A program made the translations under genes and the position numbers. The notes beneath the pieces are model-generated. The model was not told the DNA's origin. It was given only the letters and a program-made list of their open reading frames with translations, and did not search any database. A stretch of 43,917 nt of DNA from Flavobacterium bizetiae (GTDB lineage Bacteria; Bacteroidota; Bacteroidia; Flavobacteriales; Flavobacteriaceae), in the NCBI RefSeq assembly GCF_902804475.1, contig NZ_CADCSU010000123.1:1-43917 (forward strand), given 5' to 3'. Within the stretch, counting starts at the first letter, position 1. Each line of letters opens with the position of its first letter. Shown here piece after piece: positions 23,781-32,630 of the stretch.

Positions 23781-25772
23781 TTATTCCTGACCTAAATTTC
23801 GTAATTGTTTCAACTTATCTTTCCAAAGCTCAAGGCTTTCTTTATGGATGGCGATGTTTTTACGAACTTCAAGAACAATTGAATTCTCTTTTTTAGCGTT
23901 TTTGGTATTAGCAAAGAACTGAATGTTATTTTCTAATTGGAAAATCTCATTTTGAACTTCTTCAATTTTACGCATTAAGAAGATCTTTTCGTTATCTAAT
24001 TTACGAGTATCGTTACTGTCAGATAATGAATCAATGCGATTAGAGAAACGCATCATTTCAGTTTCTTTTTTACTCAAACTTAGTTTTTCAAAAAGAGCAT
24101 CCAGTATTTTGTTGAATTTTCCTTCAATATGACGTCTTGAAAAAGGAACTTTTCCGTAGCCTTTCCAGATTTCGATATGCGCTTTAATAGCATCAAGATC
24201 AGTTTTGTGATCACCGGTTAATTGGTAAGCTCTTAAAATGTCTAAGTATGCTTTTTTATTGTCGAAAGCAGCAACTTCGTCAACGTTTTCTTCAGATTTG
24301 TGCTCTTTTAATTTATCGAAATAATGATTGCACGCATCTTTAAATTCTTTCCAGATTTTATCTGAATATTTTTTAGGAACGTGACCAATTTGTTTCCACT
24401 CTTCCTGAATTTGTTTCATGATTGGAGTAGTGGCAGCAAAATCTGTACTTTCCTGCAATTCTTTGGCTTTTGCAACAAGAGCCATTTTTTTATTCAAATT
24501 GTCGTTTTGATCCTTTTTAATGTCTTTGTAAAACGAATTTTTAAAAGAATTAAAGTTTCTAACGGCAGTTTTAAAAGCAGCCCAGGTTTCTTCATTTACT
24601 TCAGATGGTACTTTTCCGGCAGCAAAAAACTCATTTCTAAGTGCTTCTACTTTTTGAATTTGTACTAACCATTGAGAGTGAGAGTTTACTTTTTCAGTTC
24701 CTAAAACCTCAATTTTACCAATGATTTCTTTTTTAACTTCAAGGTTTTTTTGTTCGTTTGCTCTTTGACTTTCAAACAAAACTTCTCTTTTATCGTGAAT
24801 TTTTTTAGTCAGTTCGCTAAATTTATTCCAGATTACATCACGGTGTTCTTTGGAAACAGGTCCGATATCTTCTTTCCATATTCTGTGTAAATCCTGTAAT
24901 TCACGGAATGCTTTGCTAATGTCAGTTTCGTTTGCTAACTCTTCTACACGAGCAATTATTTTTTGCTTTTGCTCCAGATTGTATTTAAAATCTAAATCTC
25001 TGGCCTCACGATCTAAATGCAGATAATCATAAAAATTTTCTACATGAAAATGGTAATTATTCCAAACGTGATTGTATTTGTCTTTTGGGATTGCTCCGGC
25101 ATTTTTCCATCTTTCTCTTAAATCATTAAAATGTTTCAGAGTGTCTTTGATGTTTTCCTGCGGATTGATAAGTTCTTTAAGTTCTTCTACAATCGCAAGT
25201 CTGTTGTCTAAATTCGATTTTAGATTAGTTTGTAAATGCTTGAAATGAGCATTTCTTTTTTCTCTAAAAACATTATAATATTCGTCAAATTTAGATTTTA
25301 ACGGAGAATGATATTCAAATTCCTCATTCGGGTCTTGTTTAGAAGCATTAAATTCTTCTTTTTTCTCCTCTATAAGGTGGTTGTATTGTAGTAAAAATGA
25401 TTTTTTAATTTCTTCGATATGATCTTTTACAGACATTACTTTATCTGTATTGATCAATTTCTTAAGCTCATCAACAAGTGCATCCAAAGAAAAAGTATCA
25501 TAATCCTGCATAGGAATGTCATGACGCTCTTTTAGCGTTTCATCTTCACTTTCTTCGGCGTTCGAATTGGTTATAGCATCTAATGCAGTCTGATGATTGG
25601 TTTCTGTTTCTTCGGCTGTAGCTTCTGCTTCAGTTTCAGTTTCTGAAGTCGAAATTTCAGCAGCTGTTTCAGGCTCCGATGTTTCAATTGCATTATCTTG
25701 TATAGAATCGCTAATCTCGATTTCTAATTTTCCGTCTGCTTCTTGCAGGTTATCATTCTTTTCTTCTAACAT
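23781..25772 (-). CDS. DUF349 repeat protein
   Basis: 663 aa with an acidic, Glu/Thr-rich N-terminus (1-80). The rest is helical with several DUF349 units of about 70-75 residues, each with a W-K-x-x-G-x-V/I-P pattern: ERWKNAGAIPKDKYNHVWNN, RIWKEDIGPVSKEHRDVIWN, EEWKQIGHVPKKYSDKIWKE and EIWKGYGKVPFSRRHIEGKF. A fourth, diverged unit (about 380-400) has FFAAGKVPSEVNEETWAAFK. It is cytoplasmic, probably an extended coiled structure. DUF349 proteins are common in Bacteroidota and Actinobacteria and have no firm function. It has its own promoter at 25807-25836. Confidence 0.85.
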   Translation of the reverse strand: MLEEKNDNLQEADGKLEIEISDSIQDNAIETSEPETAAEISTSETETEAEATAEETETNHQTALDAITNSNAEESEDETLKERHDIPMQDYDTFSLDALVDELKKLINTDKVMSVKDHIEEIKKSFLLQYNHLIEEKKEEFNASKQDPNEEFEYHSPLKSKFDEYYNVFREKRNAHFKHLQTNLKSNLDNRLAIVEELKELINPQENIKDTLKHFNDLRERWKNAGAIPKDKYNHVWNNYHFHVENFYDYLHLDREARDLDFKYNLEQKQKIIARVEELANETDISKAFRELQDLHRIWKEDIGPVSKEHRDVIWNKFSELTKKIHDKREVLFESQRANEQKNLEVKKEIIGKIEVLGTEKVNSHSQWLVQIQKVEALRNEFFAAGKVPSEVNEETWAAFKTAVRNFNSFKNSFYKDIKKDQNDNLNKKMALVAKAKELQESTDFAATTPIMKQIQEEWKQIGHVPKKYSDKIWKEFKDACNHYFDKLKEHKSEENVDEVAAFDNKKAYLDILRAYQLTGDHKTDLDAIKAHIEIWKGYGKVPFSRRHIEGKFNKILDALFEKLSLSKKETEMMRFSNRIDSLSDSNDTRKLDNEKIFLMRKIEEVQNEIFQLENNIQFFANTKNAKKENSIVLEVRKNIAIHKESLELWKDKLKQLRNLGQE

Positions 25773-25806
25773 TTTAAATGTATAAGGTTTTTATTTTAAA
25801 CAGAGC

Positions 25807-25836
25807 GAAAGATACTAAAGGTGTTTCTAAATACAA
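25807..25836 (-). promoter_or_regulatory. Candidate promoter of the DUF349 gene
   Basis: Minus strand: TTTTG with TTG at 25834-25836, 19-nt spacer, TATCTTTC (25807-25814; last base differs from TAnnTTTG), 34 nt before the ATG at 25772. The spacing is typical. The rest of the 25773-26020 gap is AT-rich with nothing else I can name. Confidence 0.5.
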
Positions 25837-26020
25837 AATAAATCGTTTGTTTATACGCTTTTTTAAGATGAAATTCCTATTTATTGCGGTATTTTAGGAA
25901 TATGATCTTGGTTTTTTGGCTGATTTTTTTGAAGTAAATTTAAATTTCGGATTAATAGAAATTTTAGAAAAATCAAATTAAATTAATATTCTAAAGTTGA
26001 AATTTTAGTTTTCTTTCAAA

Positions 26021-26770
26021 TTAAAATAAAATAAGCATGCCAACTTCGATACCGTAATTGTAAGATTTATGTCCTCCAAAAGCAATGCTGGGATGAATAT
26101 AAGCCATATCATTTTGGGTTATTTTTCGTCCGAATTCTATAAAAGCATTATTGGGATAACCTTTGGTCGTGGCATTATATCGAAATGCAACATCAGCAGC
26201 AATCCAGTTTTTTCCGATGATGTACATGAAATAATTTTCGAATGCCGTTGTATTTACATCTTGTCTATTGTCTGATCCGGCAAAGCTTATCTGGTTTTCT
26301 AAAGAAGCGATCCAAAGCATCTTTTTTTCTATAAGATAACTTCCGTAAAATAGGGCAGGGGCGAAAACCCATTTTCCGGTGCCTATGGCGGGATGTGCAG
26401 CCGAGTTTGAAATAATCCGGGCTCTAAATGCGATTCCTTTGTTATGTTCTAAATAAGGGATATAACTTATGCCAACACCAATATCTCCAATTCCGGTTTT
26501 ATTGACAGAAGAAGTATTGGTAGAGATTAAAGGAAGGTCTACTCGTAAATTCCAGGCTCTGTTAGCAATAGGATGTAAAAAACGAAGTTGTGTAGTATTA
26601 TACGATCCGGAATCAGTATCCAGATATTCATTAAAAAGTAAAATAGTTTTTAAATAATAATGATACCGCGCCTCAGTGTAAGGATTCTCTTTAGGTTCTA
26701 AAGTATCCTGAGCTTTTACCGAAAGAGTAATTAAAAAGCTTAATAAATAAAATAACTGTAATTTATTCAT
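26021..26770 (-). CDS. Outer-membrane beta-barrel protein (unknown substrate)
   Basis: 249 aa. A signal peptide (MNKLQLFYLLSFLITLSVKAQ, cut after KAQ) is followed by amphipathic strands with repeated aromatic ends. Visible ones are ARYHYYLKTILLFNEYL, TGIGDIGVGISYIPYLEH, GIAFRARIISNSAAHP, WVFAPALFYGSYLIEKKML and WIAADVAFRYN, with the C-terminus GIEVGMLILF ending in Phe. This is typical of outer-membrane barrels of the transporter or porin kind. It lies 70 nt behind aroE. Its start codon sits inside a nested hairpin (26749-26819), so its expression may be structurally controlled. No specific transported compound is suggested. Confidence 0.75.
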   Translation of the reverse strand: MNKLQLFYLLSFLITLSVKAQDTLEPKENPYTEARYHYYLKTILLFNEYLDTDSGSYNTTQLRFLHPIANRAWNLRVDLPLISTNTSSVNKTGIGDIGVGISYIPYLEHNKGIAFRARIISNSAAHPAIGTGKWVFAPALFYGSYLIEKKMLWIASLENQISFAGSDNRQDVNTTAFENYFMYIIGKNWIAADVAFRYNATTKGYPNNAFIEFGRKITQNDMAYIHPSIAFGGHKSYNYGIEVGMLILF

Positions 26771-26819
26771 AACTACTTATTAATGAGTAGTCTAAAATTA
26801 AGTAAATTACAGTTATTTT
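26749..26819 (-). promoter_or_regulatory. Nested hairpin spanning the start codon of the barrel gene
   Basis: The arms 26749-26765 and 26803-26819 are a perfect 17-bp inverted repeat (AAAATAACTGTAATTTA and its complement). The first arm is codons 2-8 of the barrel gene; the second lies in the 5' untranslated region. The ATG (26768-26770) and a nested 6-bp hairpin (ACTACT 26772-26777, AGTAGT 26786-26791) are in the loop. It could hide the start from ribosomes, act as an aroE terminator, or be a protein-binding site. Confidence 0.6.
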
Positions 26820-26840
26820 TTCTTTATGTCTTTAGTTTTT

Positions 26841-27590
26841 TTATTTGTTCCAGATTTTCCAGGCTTTTTCTGCCTGAAAAATAAGCATGTCGTAACCGTT
26901 TTTTATTACGGCACCTTTTGCTTTGGCATTTTTTAAAAACTGAGTTTCTGCCGGATTGTAAATTAAATCGTAAGCGATGTGTTTATCTGTAAAAAACTCA
27001 TAAGGAAGATCAGGACAAGCTTCTATATTAGGGCTTGTACCAACAGGCGTACAATTGATTATGATTTTAAAATTATCAAAAGTAGTAGCATTGATAAAAT
27101 TGTAATCGATGATGTTTTCTTTTGCTTCTCTTGATACAAATGTATACGGAATGCCAAGTTCATCCAGTGCAAAGGCAACACCTTTTGAGGCGCCGCCTGT
27201 GCCCAGAATAAGTGCTTTTTTATGATGCGGTTCTAATAATGGTTCTAATGATTTTTTGAAACCATAATAATCCGTGTTATATCCTTTTAATTTACCGTTT
27301 TTGGTAAATTTAATCGTATTTACGGCGCCAATTAAAGCCGCTTTCTTTGAAAGTTTATCTAAGAAGGGAATCACTTGCTCTTTATACGGAATCGTAACGT
27401 TTAGACCTTTTAAATCCGGATTGTTTTTTACTAATTCAGTGAAATAATTAATTTCGGAGATGTCAAAGTTCTCGTAGCTGTTGCCGGCGAAAACTTCATC
27501 ACTAAATTTTTCTGTAAAATATCCTTTTGAAAATGAGTAACTAATATTACGGCCTAACAAGCCAAAACGTCTTCTTAAAATATCAATCAT
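26841..27590 (-). CDS. aroE: Shikimate dehydrogenase
   Basis: Reduces 3-dehydroshikimate to shikimate with NADPH in aromatic amino acid synthesis. 249 aa, slightly short for AroE. The substrate loop is LLGRNISYSFSKGYFTEKF, a diverged form of the usual SxS motif, and the catalytic Lys70 lies in NVTIPYKEQ. NTDYYGF and the nucleotide-binding GTGGASKGVAFAL are present, as is DLIYNPAETQFL near the end. The start overlaps the stop of the TPR gene by one base (TAATG), so they are translationally coupled. Confidence 0.95.
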   Translation of the reverse strand: MIDILRRRFGLLGRNISYSFSKGYFTEKFSDEVFAGNSYENFDISEINYFTELVKNNPDLKGLNVTIPYKEQVIPFLDKLSKKAALIGAVNTIKFTKNGKLKGYNTDYYGFKKSLEPLLEPHHKKALILGTGGASKGVAFALDELGIPYTFVSREAKENIIDYNFINATTFDNFKIIINCTPVGTSPNIEACPDLPYEFFTDKHIAYDLIYNPAETQFLKNAKAKGAVIKNGYDMLIFQAEKAWKIWNK

Positions 27591-28987
27591 TATTGTTTTC
27601 TGTGTTTTTCGATGTAATTTTTAACCATTTTTTTTGTCCATACTACCGGAAATAAATCTTCGATTAAGATGTAATTATCAAAGTTTAAACGCAAACCATT
27701 GCTTAAATGAAATTTTGCTTTGGTATTGTCCTGAATCATGAAATACAATCCTGCCAAACGATATTCGATTTCGTTTTCTTCAGGAAAATATTCAGATGCT
27801 TGTAATAAAGTCTGAATAGCACTTTCGAACTCGCCTAAAAATTGAAGGATATCAACCCAAAACAACCAGGTGTCTAAAGCATAATCTCCAAATTCTACTG
27901 CTTTTCTATAACCAAATTCAGCTTCTTCAAAAAAGTTCATTTGCTTATTGATTGTCGCATAACGTTTCCAGTACAAACGATTTTGATTGTCGATAGCTAA
28001 TGCTTTATTAACAAAAAATAACGCTTTTTGAAAGTTTTTCTGGCGAACATAAAAATCAGTAATGGCAATCCATCCTTTATCTAAAAGCGGATCTTCATGT
28101 ACAGTTTGATTGTAATATTGAAGCGCTTTTACGGCATTACCTAATTTTTCGTAGCATTTACCAATACGCAATAGCGCATAAGATGTTGCATCGTCTAACT
28201 CGATGGTGCGGTTGTAGCTTTCGATTGCTTCGCTGTATTTTTTAAGACGCTCATACGCTTTTGCTTTTTCCATGAAAGCACCTAAAAACTCATCGTCGAT
28301 TAGGGTTGCATAGTCAAAAGCACGAATTGCGTTTTCGTATTCTTTTACACCATAATGCAAACGTCCGAGCTGGTGCCAGGCGATTTCGCTGTATGGGTTT
28401 TTGTTGATGTATTCGTTTAAATATACAATGGCTTCCTGGTTTTGATCTAAAAATTCAAAACAATATACCACGTTATATAAGGCAGACTGATCTTCTAAAT
28501 CTTCTTCAAGACATTTGATAAAACTGTCTTTTGCCATCTCAAGGTTATCCATAAAAAGATATTCCATTCCAATCAGGTTGTACACATCGGCGTAGTCATC
28601 TGTATATTGCAGGGCAATTTTAAGTAATTCTACTGCTTTTTCGTGTTGATCTCTTTTAGAGCAAATATTAGCTTTCTGGATGTAAATTTCCTCGTTATTA
28701 GGTTCTATTGCATATAACTCGTTCAGGAGTTTTTCGGCGATTTCTAGTTTGTCGTCGTAAACCAACATTTCTACTTGTACTAATTTTAAGCCCGTAGATT
28801 TTGGGTGTTGGTCTAATGCAAGTTTCAAGGCCTTCTTTGCTAAATTAGCCTTGCCTATGTCTAAATAATGAAGAATAATTTCTTCGAATTCTTCAGAATC
28901 AAAAAAGAGTACTTTGTTAGTTTTTAACATCGACTCAAATTTGGATAGGGATAGGTTATAATCTTCTTCTTCGTTGCTTAATTGCAT
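27590..28987 (-). CDS. Tetratricopeptide-repeat protein
   Basis: 465 aa composed almost wholly of about 12 TPR-like helical pairs (for example EIYIQKANICSKRDQHEKAV, NPYSEIAWHQLGRLHYGVKE, ATSYALLRIGKCYEKLGNAV). It has no signal peptide, so it is cytoplasmic. The C-terminus is basic (KKMVKNYIEKHRKQ). It probably serves as a protein-interaction scaffold; no enzymatic domain is visible. It overlaps aroE by 1 nt, so the two form an operon. Confidence 0.85.
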   Translation of the reverse strand: MQLSNEEEDYNLSLSKFESMLKTNKVLFFDSEEFEEIILHYLDIGKANLAKKALKLALDQHPKSTGLKLVQVEMLVYDDKLEIAEKLLNELYAIEPNNEEIYIQKANICSKRDQHEKAVELLKIALQYTDDYADVYNLIGMEYLFMDNLEMAKDSFIKCLEEDLEDQSALYNVVYCFEFLDQNQEAIVYLNEYINKNPYSEIAWHQLGRLHYGVKEYENAIRAFDYATLIDDEFLGAFMEKAKAYERLKKYSEAIESYNRTIELDDATSYALLRIGKCYEKLGNAVKALQYYNQTVHEDPLLDKGWIAITDFYVRQKNFQKALFFVNKALAIDNQNRLYWKRYATINKQMNFFEEAEFGYRKAVEFGDYALDTWLFWVDILQFLGEFESAIQTLLQASEYFPEENEIEYRLAGLYFMIQDNTKAKFHLSNGLRLNFDNYILIEDLFPVVWTKKMVKNYIEKHRKQ

Positions 28988-29170
28988 ACTGTCTTTATTT
29001 GAAATTAGCCTGTTATAAATTTAGGCAACCATATTATTGTTGTGAGGAATGAGAATTAATTGTTGTGAACAATTTAATTAACAATATGGACAGAATTTCT
29101 ATTCTGTTTTAGGTTATAATCTTTTGATGTTTAAAAGATTAAATTCGATTATTATTCTATATCTTGTTTT

Positions 29171-29262
29171 TAACCGGGAGTTCTGGCCCTGATGGCAGCG
29201 ATATCCTTTTGTTTCCGCCACGGCGGACAAAAGATTTAGCGAACAGCAGGAAATAGCTCCTA
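29171..29262 (-). repeat. Structured intergenic repeat at the 3' end of the aminotransferase gene
   Basis: Starts just after the aminotransferase stop on the minus strand. A central hairpin pairs CTTTTGT (29206-29212) and CCGC (29215-29218) with GCGG (29223-29226) and ACAAAAG (29227-29233) on the opposite arm. GGAG (29177-29180) can pair with CTCC (29257-29260) at the outer ends. I recall similar sequences (GGAGCTATTTCC...CTTTTGT...) dispersed in Flavobacterium genomes, but cannot verify this here. It may be a REP-like element or a 3' end RNA structure. Confidence 0.65.
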
Positions 29263-29263
29263 A

Positions 29264-30460
29264 TTAAACTACTTGTTCTTTTTTCAATATTTCATCCATA
29301 ACATTTAAGATTATGGCACAACCTTCTTTTATTTCTTCGTCAGAAATGGTTAATGGTGGTGTTATTCGTATTGCGCATCCTTCAAACAGCAACCAGAATA
29401 AAATGAGGCCTTTATCCTGACAGTTTAAAATAACCTGATTGGTTATTTCGGCACTTTCTGTCATGGCGGCAAGCATTAATCCTTTTCCTCTAACTTCCTT
29501 TATCAAAGGATGTACCAAAAGCGATCTGAAGAGTTTTTCTTTGTTTAGGGTCTCTTGCATCAAATTTGTTTCAGTTAATTCCTGCAAAGTGGCTAAACAG
29601 GCTGACGCAATGACAGGATGACCTCCAAAAGTGGTTATATGCCCTAATTTTGGGTTTTCGGTCAAAAGATCCATTTTTTCTGCCGAGGCTGTAAAAGCTC
29701 CTACGGGCATTCCGCCACCCATTCCTTTTCCCATAACGACGATATCCGGAACTACGTCATAGTTCTGAAAACCAAATAGTTTTCCAGTTCTTCCAAATCC
29801 AGGCTGAATTTCGTCTACAATCATCATCGCTCCAACCTCATCGCAACGTTCGCGTACTTTTTGCAGATAATTATTTTCCGGCTGAATAAATCCGGCGCCT
29901 CCCTGAATGGTTTCTAAAAGTATAGCGGCTGTTCTGGTGGTTATTTTTTGTAAATCTTCCTCGTTATTGAAGGTGACAAAATCAACATCGGGAAGCAATG
30001 GTCGAAAGGCTTGTTTGCGTTCTTCGAATCCCATAACACTCATAGATCCCATTGTGTTACCGTGATAAGCGTTGTGACATGAAATAAGCTGACTGCGACC
30101 TGTGGTTCGTTTGGCTAATTTTAACGCGCCTTCGATAGCTTCTGTACCTGAATTGACTAAGTAAGTTTTGTTTAAAGATTCTGGCAGGAGGGAAGCCATA
30201 AGTTTGCAATATTCTACGGCCGGGCTTTGAGAATATTCACCATACACCATAACGTGAGAATACTTATCAAGCTGATCTTTAATAGCCTGATTGACTCTCG
30301 GGTGTTGATGTCCAAGTGTACATGCCGAAACTCCGGCAACAAAATCTAAATATTTTTTATCGCTTGTATCGTAAATATAGGAACCAATGGCGTGAGAAAC
30401 TTCCATTCCGAGTGGGTAAGGAGAAGTTTGTGCCTGGTATTTTATAAAATCTGGATTCAT
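29264..30460 (-). CDS. Class III PLP-dependent aminotransferase
   Basis: 398 aa in the ornithine/4-aminobutyrate/acetylornithine group. The PLP lysine is Lys245 in VVMGKGMGGGMPVGAF. The Asp of DEIQPGFGRTG (216-226) contacts the pyridine nitrogen. SGTEAIEGALKLAKRTTGR is the substrate and phosphate-binding helix. Substrate is not fixed by the sequence; databases often name such Flavobacterium proteins aspartate aminotransferase family. It is not in an obvious operon: 263 nt of repeat-rich DNA precedes it and a structured repeat follows. Confidence 0.9.
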   Translation of the reverse strand: MNPDFIKYQAQTSPYPLGMEVSHAIGSYIYDTSDKKYLDFVAGVSACTLGHQHPRVNQAIKDQLDKYSHVMVYGEYSQSPAVEYCKLMASLLPESLNKTYLVNSGTEAIEGALKLAKRTTGRSQLISCHNAYHGNTMGSMSVMGFEERKQAFRPLLPDVDFVTFNNEEDLQKITTRTAAILLETIQGGAGFIQPENNYLQKVRERCDEVGAMMIVDEIQPGFGRTGKLFGFQNYDVVPDIVVMGKGMGGGMPVGAFTASAEKMDLLTENPKLGHITTFGGHPVIASACLATLQELTETNLMQETLNKEKLFRSLLVHPLIKEVRGKGLMLAAMTESAEITNQVILNCQDKGLILFWLLFEGCAIRITPPLTISDEEIKEGCAIILNVMDEILKKEQVV

Positions 30461-30723
30461 TTTTTTTTAAGGTTCTAAGTTTAGTCTCAGTCTCGGATTT
30501 CGGTCTCAGTGTAAAACTGAAAACTATGACTTGATACTGTGACTAAATACTGTAACTGAATTTAACCGCAAAGATCGCAAAGTTTTATGCAATGGTCGCA
30601 AAGCTGGAGTCAAGTTTATATTATTAAAATGCAAAGTTCGCAAAGCTTTACGATTGAAAACTGCGACTTTGACTTTTTTTACTGCAAAGATAAGAAACTG
30701 AAAACGGCGACTGCGACTGAAAA
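30461..30723. repeat. Mixed repeat words between the OstA-like and aminotransferase genes
   Basis: Contains GGTTCTAAG (30471), CTGAAAACTATGACT and related ACTGCGACT words (30507-30560 and 30653-30723), ACCGCAAAGATCGCAAAG (30565-30582) and GCAAAGTTCGCAAAGCTTT (30631-30649). These are the same word families as in the gaps at 3110, 5710, 23580 and 32480. No convincing gene; open frames across the gap are repeat artefacts. Confidence 0.7.
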
Positions 30724-32403
30724 CTATTTCTTGGTCTTAGCGGTTGCTTTCGTAGTACTTGTTTTAGCAGCGGGTTTCTTTTTGTCGTAATCAAGGGTTT
30801 CTTTCCTGACTTTCATCGGGGTGGTTTTGTCCTTGGCTTCCTGGTCTTTTCCTTCCTGTACTAATTTGTCGTTGAGTTCATTGTCTTCGGCGCTAAAGAT
30901 ATCGTCTTTCGACTTTATTCGTTCATCGCCTCGCCAGCGTAAGCCTTTTAGTTTACGTGCGTTTTCTGGCAAATCGGCTTCGGGATAAATATCTCCGTCG
31001 ACTTTATTAAAAAATGTAATGGTTTCGATGTCATTATTTTCTAAAATAAGATTGATTTTACTACTTACATTTTTATTGATTCCGATAAGCTCATGATCAT
31101 CATTTCGCATGTAATAGACGACTTCGGTATTTTTGATTACATCGACATCATGTAATTTTCCGTCTTTGAATTTTCCAAATAAATTGAGTCCCTTGACCTG
31201 ATTATAACCGGTTCCGAGGGTATCCCGCGAGACTATAAACGTATTGTTGAGGACCTTTAAGGAATCTATTTTTTTGGTCGTATTGTCACCAATTAAATGC
31301 ATGATATCTCCTGTGATCTGACTTTCTCCGTTCCATAGAATCGGATTTCCGATAAGTTTTGTTAAGGCACTTTTAGAATTTGAATGAATTGAATCACATT
31401 TTCCGCTCATGTCTATTTTATAGAAACGAACGTTTTTATAAGCTCTTAAAATTCGTTCGCCTTCTTTGCCCGTAACCATTAATTTTTGTCCGTGAATGTA
31501 AAGGGAATCTTTTTCAACAAGATTTATGGCTACGGCTCTTTTGGTTACAAACATCGAATCTTTTAGTTTGTAAATTTCGGCATAATGACCTTTTACGATT
31601 CCTTTATTGATAGAGTCAGTAATTTTTACATTTCGGGTTGCAGAAGCAAATTCAATATTTCGATTGTAGTATAAACTATCGCCTTCTATCAGTCGATCAT
31701 CGTATTTTATGTACGATCTCCTTAAAAAATGAGCGAGATTTTTTTTCGTATCATAAAATCCTTTTTCGGTATAAATATAATTCGCCTGACTTGTAATTGT
31801 TGATGGTCCGAACAAATAGGTGTGTCCTGAATTGCTGTAATAGTCTAAATGATTTGATTTTATAACATACTTAGGATTGGTAATCGTAACTTCTGTCAGG
31901 AATTGAAACTTCTTCTCAGCAACAAAATATCTTCCTGATTTACTTACCAAAGTATTGTCTTTATTAACGATTGTACCTTTTGTATTGTAAAAAACCTGTT
32001 GAATATTGCGATCAAAATTAATCGTATCTGTGCGCAAAGTAGCATCTGGAGAACTCATTACGGCATCTCCGGTTGCAAAAGCTTTTTTTGAATTTCCGCT
32101 ATATTCGGCATATTTACTGTTCAGGAACAAAGTATCACCTTGAACTAATTGTACGTTACCAAAAGCTTTAAGGTAGTTTTCTTTCTTAAAAACGTAGGCT
32201 TTATTACACGTTAATACAATCCCGTCGTGATTTACTTTTACGTTTCCGGTCAATAAAACTCCGTCTGGTACAAGGACTTCATTGACTTCTACCAAATCTG
32301 CATTTTCAATATTAATTGTTTTCGGCTTTGGTGCTTGGGCAAAAATGGATTGTACGCTTAACAATAGCAGACAATATGATATGAAAAAGAATGATTTCCT
32401 CAA
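30724..32403 (-). CDS. LptA/OstA-like lipopolysaccharide transport protein
   Basis: 559 aa. The only possible start for the signal peptide is a TTG at 32403 (MRKSFFFISYCLLLLSVQSI then FAQAPKPK); no ATG lies upstream before a stop and the next Met is far inside. Residues about 28-400 have repeated OstA/LptA-type beta units (GVLLTGNVKVNHDGIVLTCN, KAFGNVQLVQGDTLFLNSKY, AEYSGNSKKAFATGDAVMSS). A Lys/Thr/Ala-rich tail ends it. It probably binds and passes lipopolysaccharide across the periplasm. The promoter box TAAATTTG at 32420-32427 lies 16 nt ahead. Confidence 0.85.
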   Translation of the reverse strand: MRKSFFFISYCLLLLSVQSIFAQAPKPKTINIENADLVEVNEVLVPDGVLLTGNVKVNHDGIVLTCNKAYVFKKENYLKAFGNVQLVQGDTLFLNSKYAEYSGNSKKAFATGDAVMSSPDATLRTDTINFDRNIQQVFYNTKGTIVNKDNTLVSKSGRYFVAEKKFQFLTEVTITNPKYVIKSNHLDYYSNSGHTYLFGPSTITSQANYIYTEKGFYDTKKNLAHFLRRSYIKYDDRLIEGDSLYYNRNIEFASATRNVKITDSINKGIVKGHYAEIYKLKDSMFVTKRAVAINLVEKDSLYIHGQKLMVTGKEGERILRAYKNVRFYKIDMSGKCDSIHSNSKSALTKLIGNPILWNGESQITGDIMHLIGDNTTKKIDSLKVLNNTFIVSRDTLGTGYNQVKGLNLFGKFKDGKLHDVDVIKNTEVVYYMRNDDHELIGINKNVSSKINLILENNDIETITFFNKVDGDIYPEADLPENARKLKGLRWRGDERIKSKDDIFSAEDNELNDKLVQEGKDQEAKDKTTPMKVRKETLDYDKKKPAAKTSTTKATAKTKK

Positions 32404-32419
32404 TTGATTAAATTTTTGT

Positions 32420-32447
32420 CAAATTTATGAAAAAGGTTAGAACCTTT
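32420..32447 (-). promoter_or_regulatory. Promoter box and inverted repeat before the OstA-like gene
   Basis: TAAATTTG on the minus strand (32420-32427) is an exact -7 match. A 7-bp inverted repeat AAAGGTT-AG-AACCTTT (32432-32447) lies 4 nt upstream, between the -7 and -33 positions, so it could be an operator. No -33 TTG is seen. Confidence 0.45.
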
Positions 32448-32481
32448 AGTGATATTGTGATTAATTTAATTGTTTCTTTTT

Positions 32482-32630
32482 AGGTGCAAAGGTTCAAAGT
32501 AACAAAGGTTCAGAGGTTTTATAAATTCTTCTAATTTTTAATAATTAATTCTTTTTGGTTTAGGTTGGCAAAGGTTTGCAGGCATTTAATCTTTGTTCCT
32601 TTGCATCTTTGCGACTTTGAACCTTATATT
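32482..32630. repeat. GCAAAG/GGTTC repeat words between OstA-like and GH13 genes
   Basis: The 371-nt gap 32404-32774 holds no gene. It contains AGGTGCAAAGGTTCAAAG (32482-32499) and AACAAAGGTTCAGAGG, then reversed words (TTTGTTCCTTTGCATC and GCGACTTTGAACCTT ending about 32630). The two halves face each other as a loose inverted repeat. The stretch 32640-32774 is AT-rich and should hold the GH13 promoter, of which I see only a weak TAAATTTA at 32732-32739. Confidence 0.65.

Noticed and set aside
30587..30790. 67-codon plus-strand frame between aminotransferase and OstA-like genes
   Set aside because: It consists of GCAAAG-type repeat words and then the antisense of the OstA-like Lys-rich tail.
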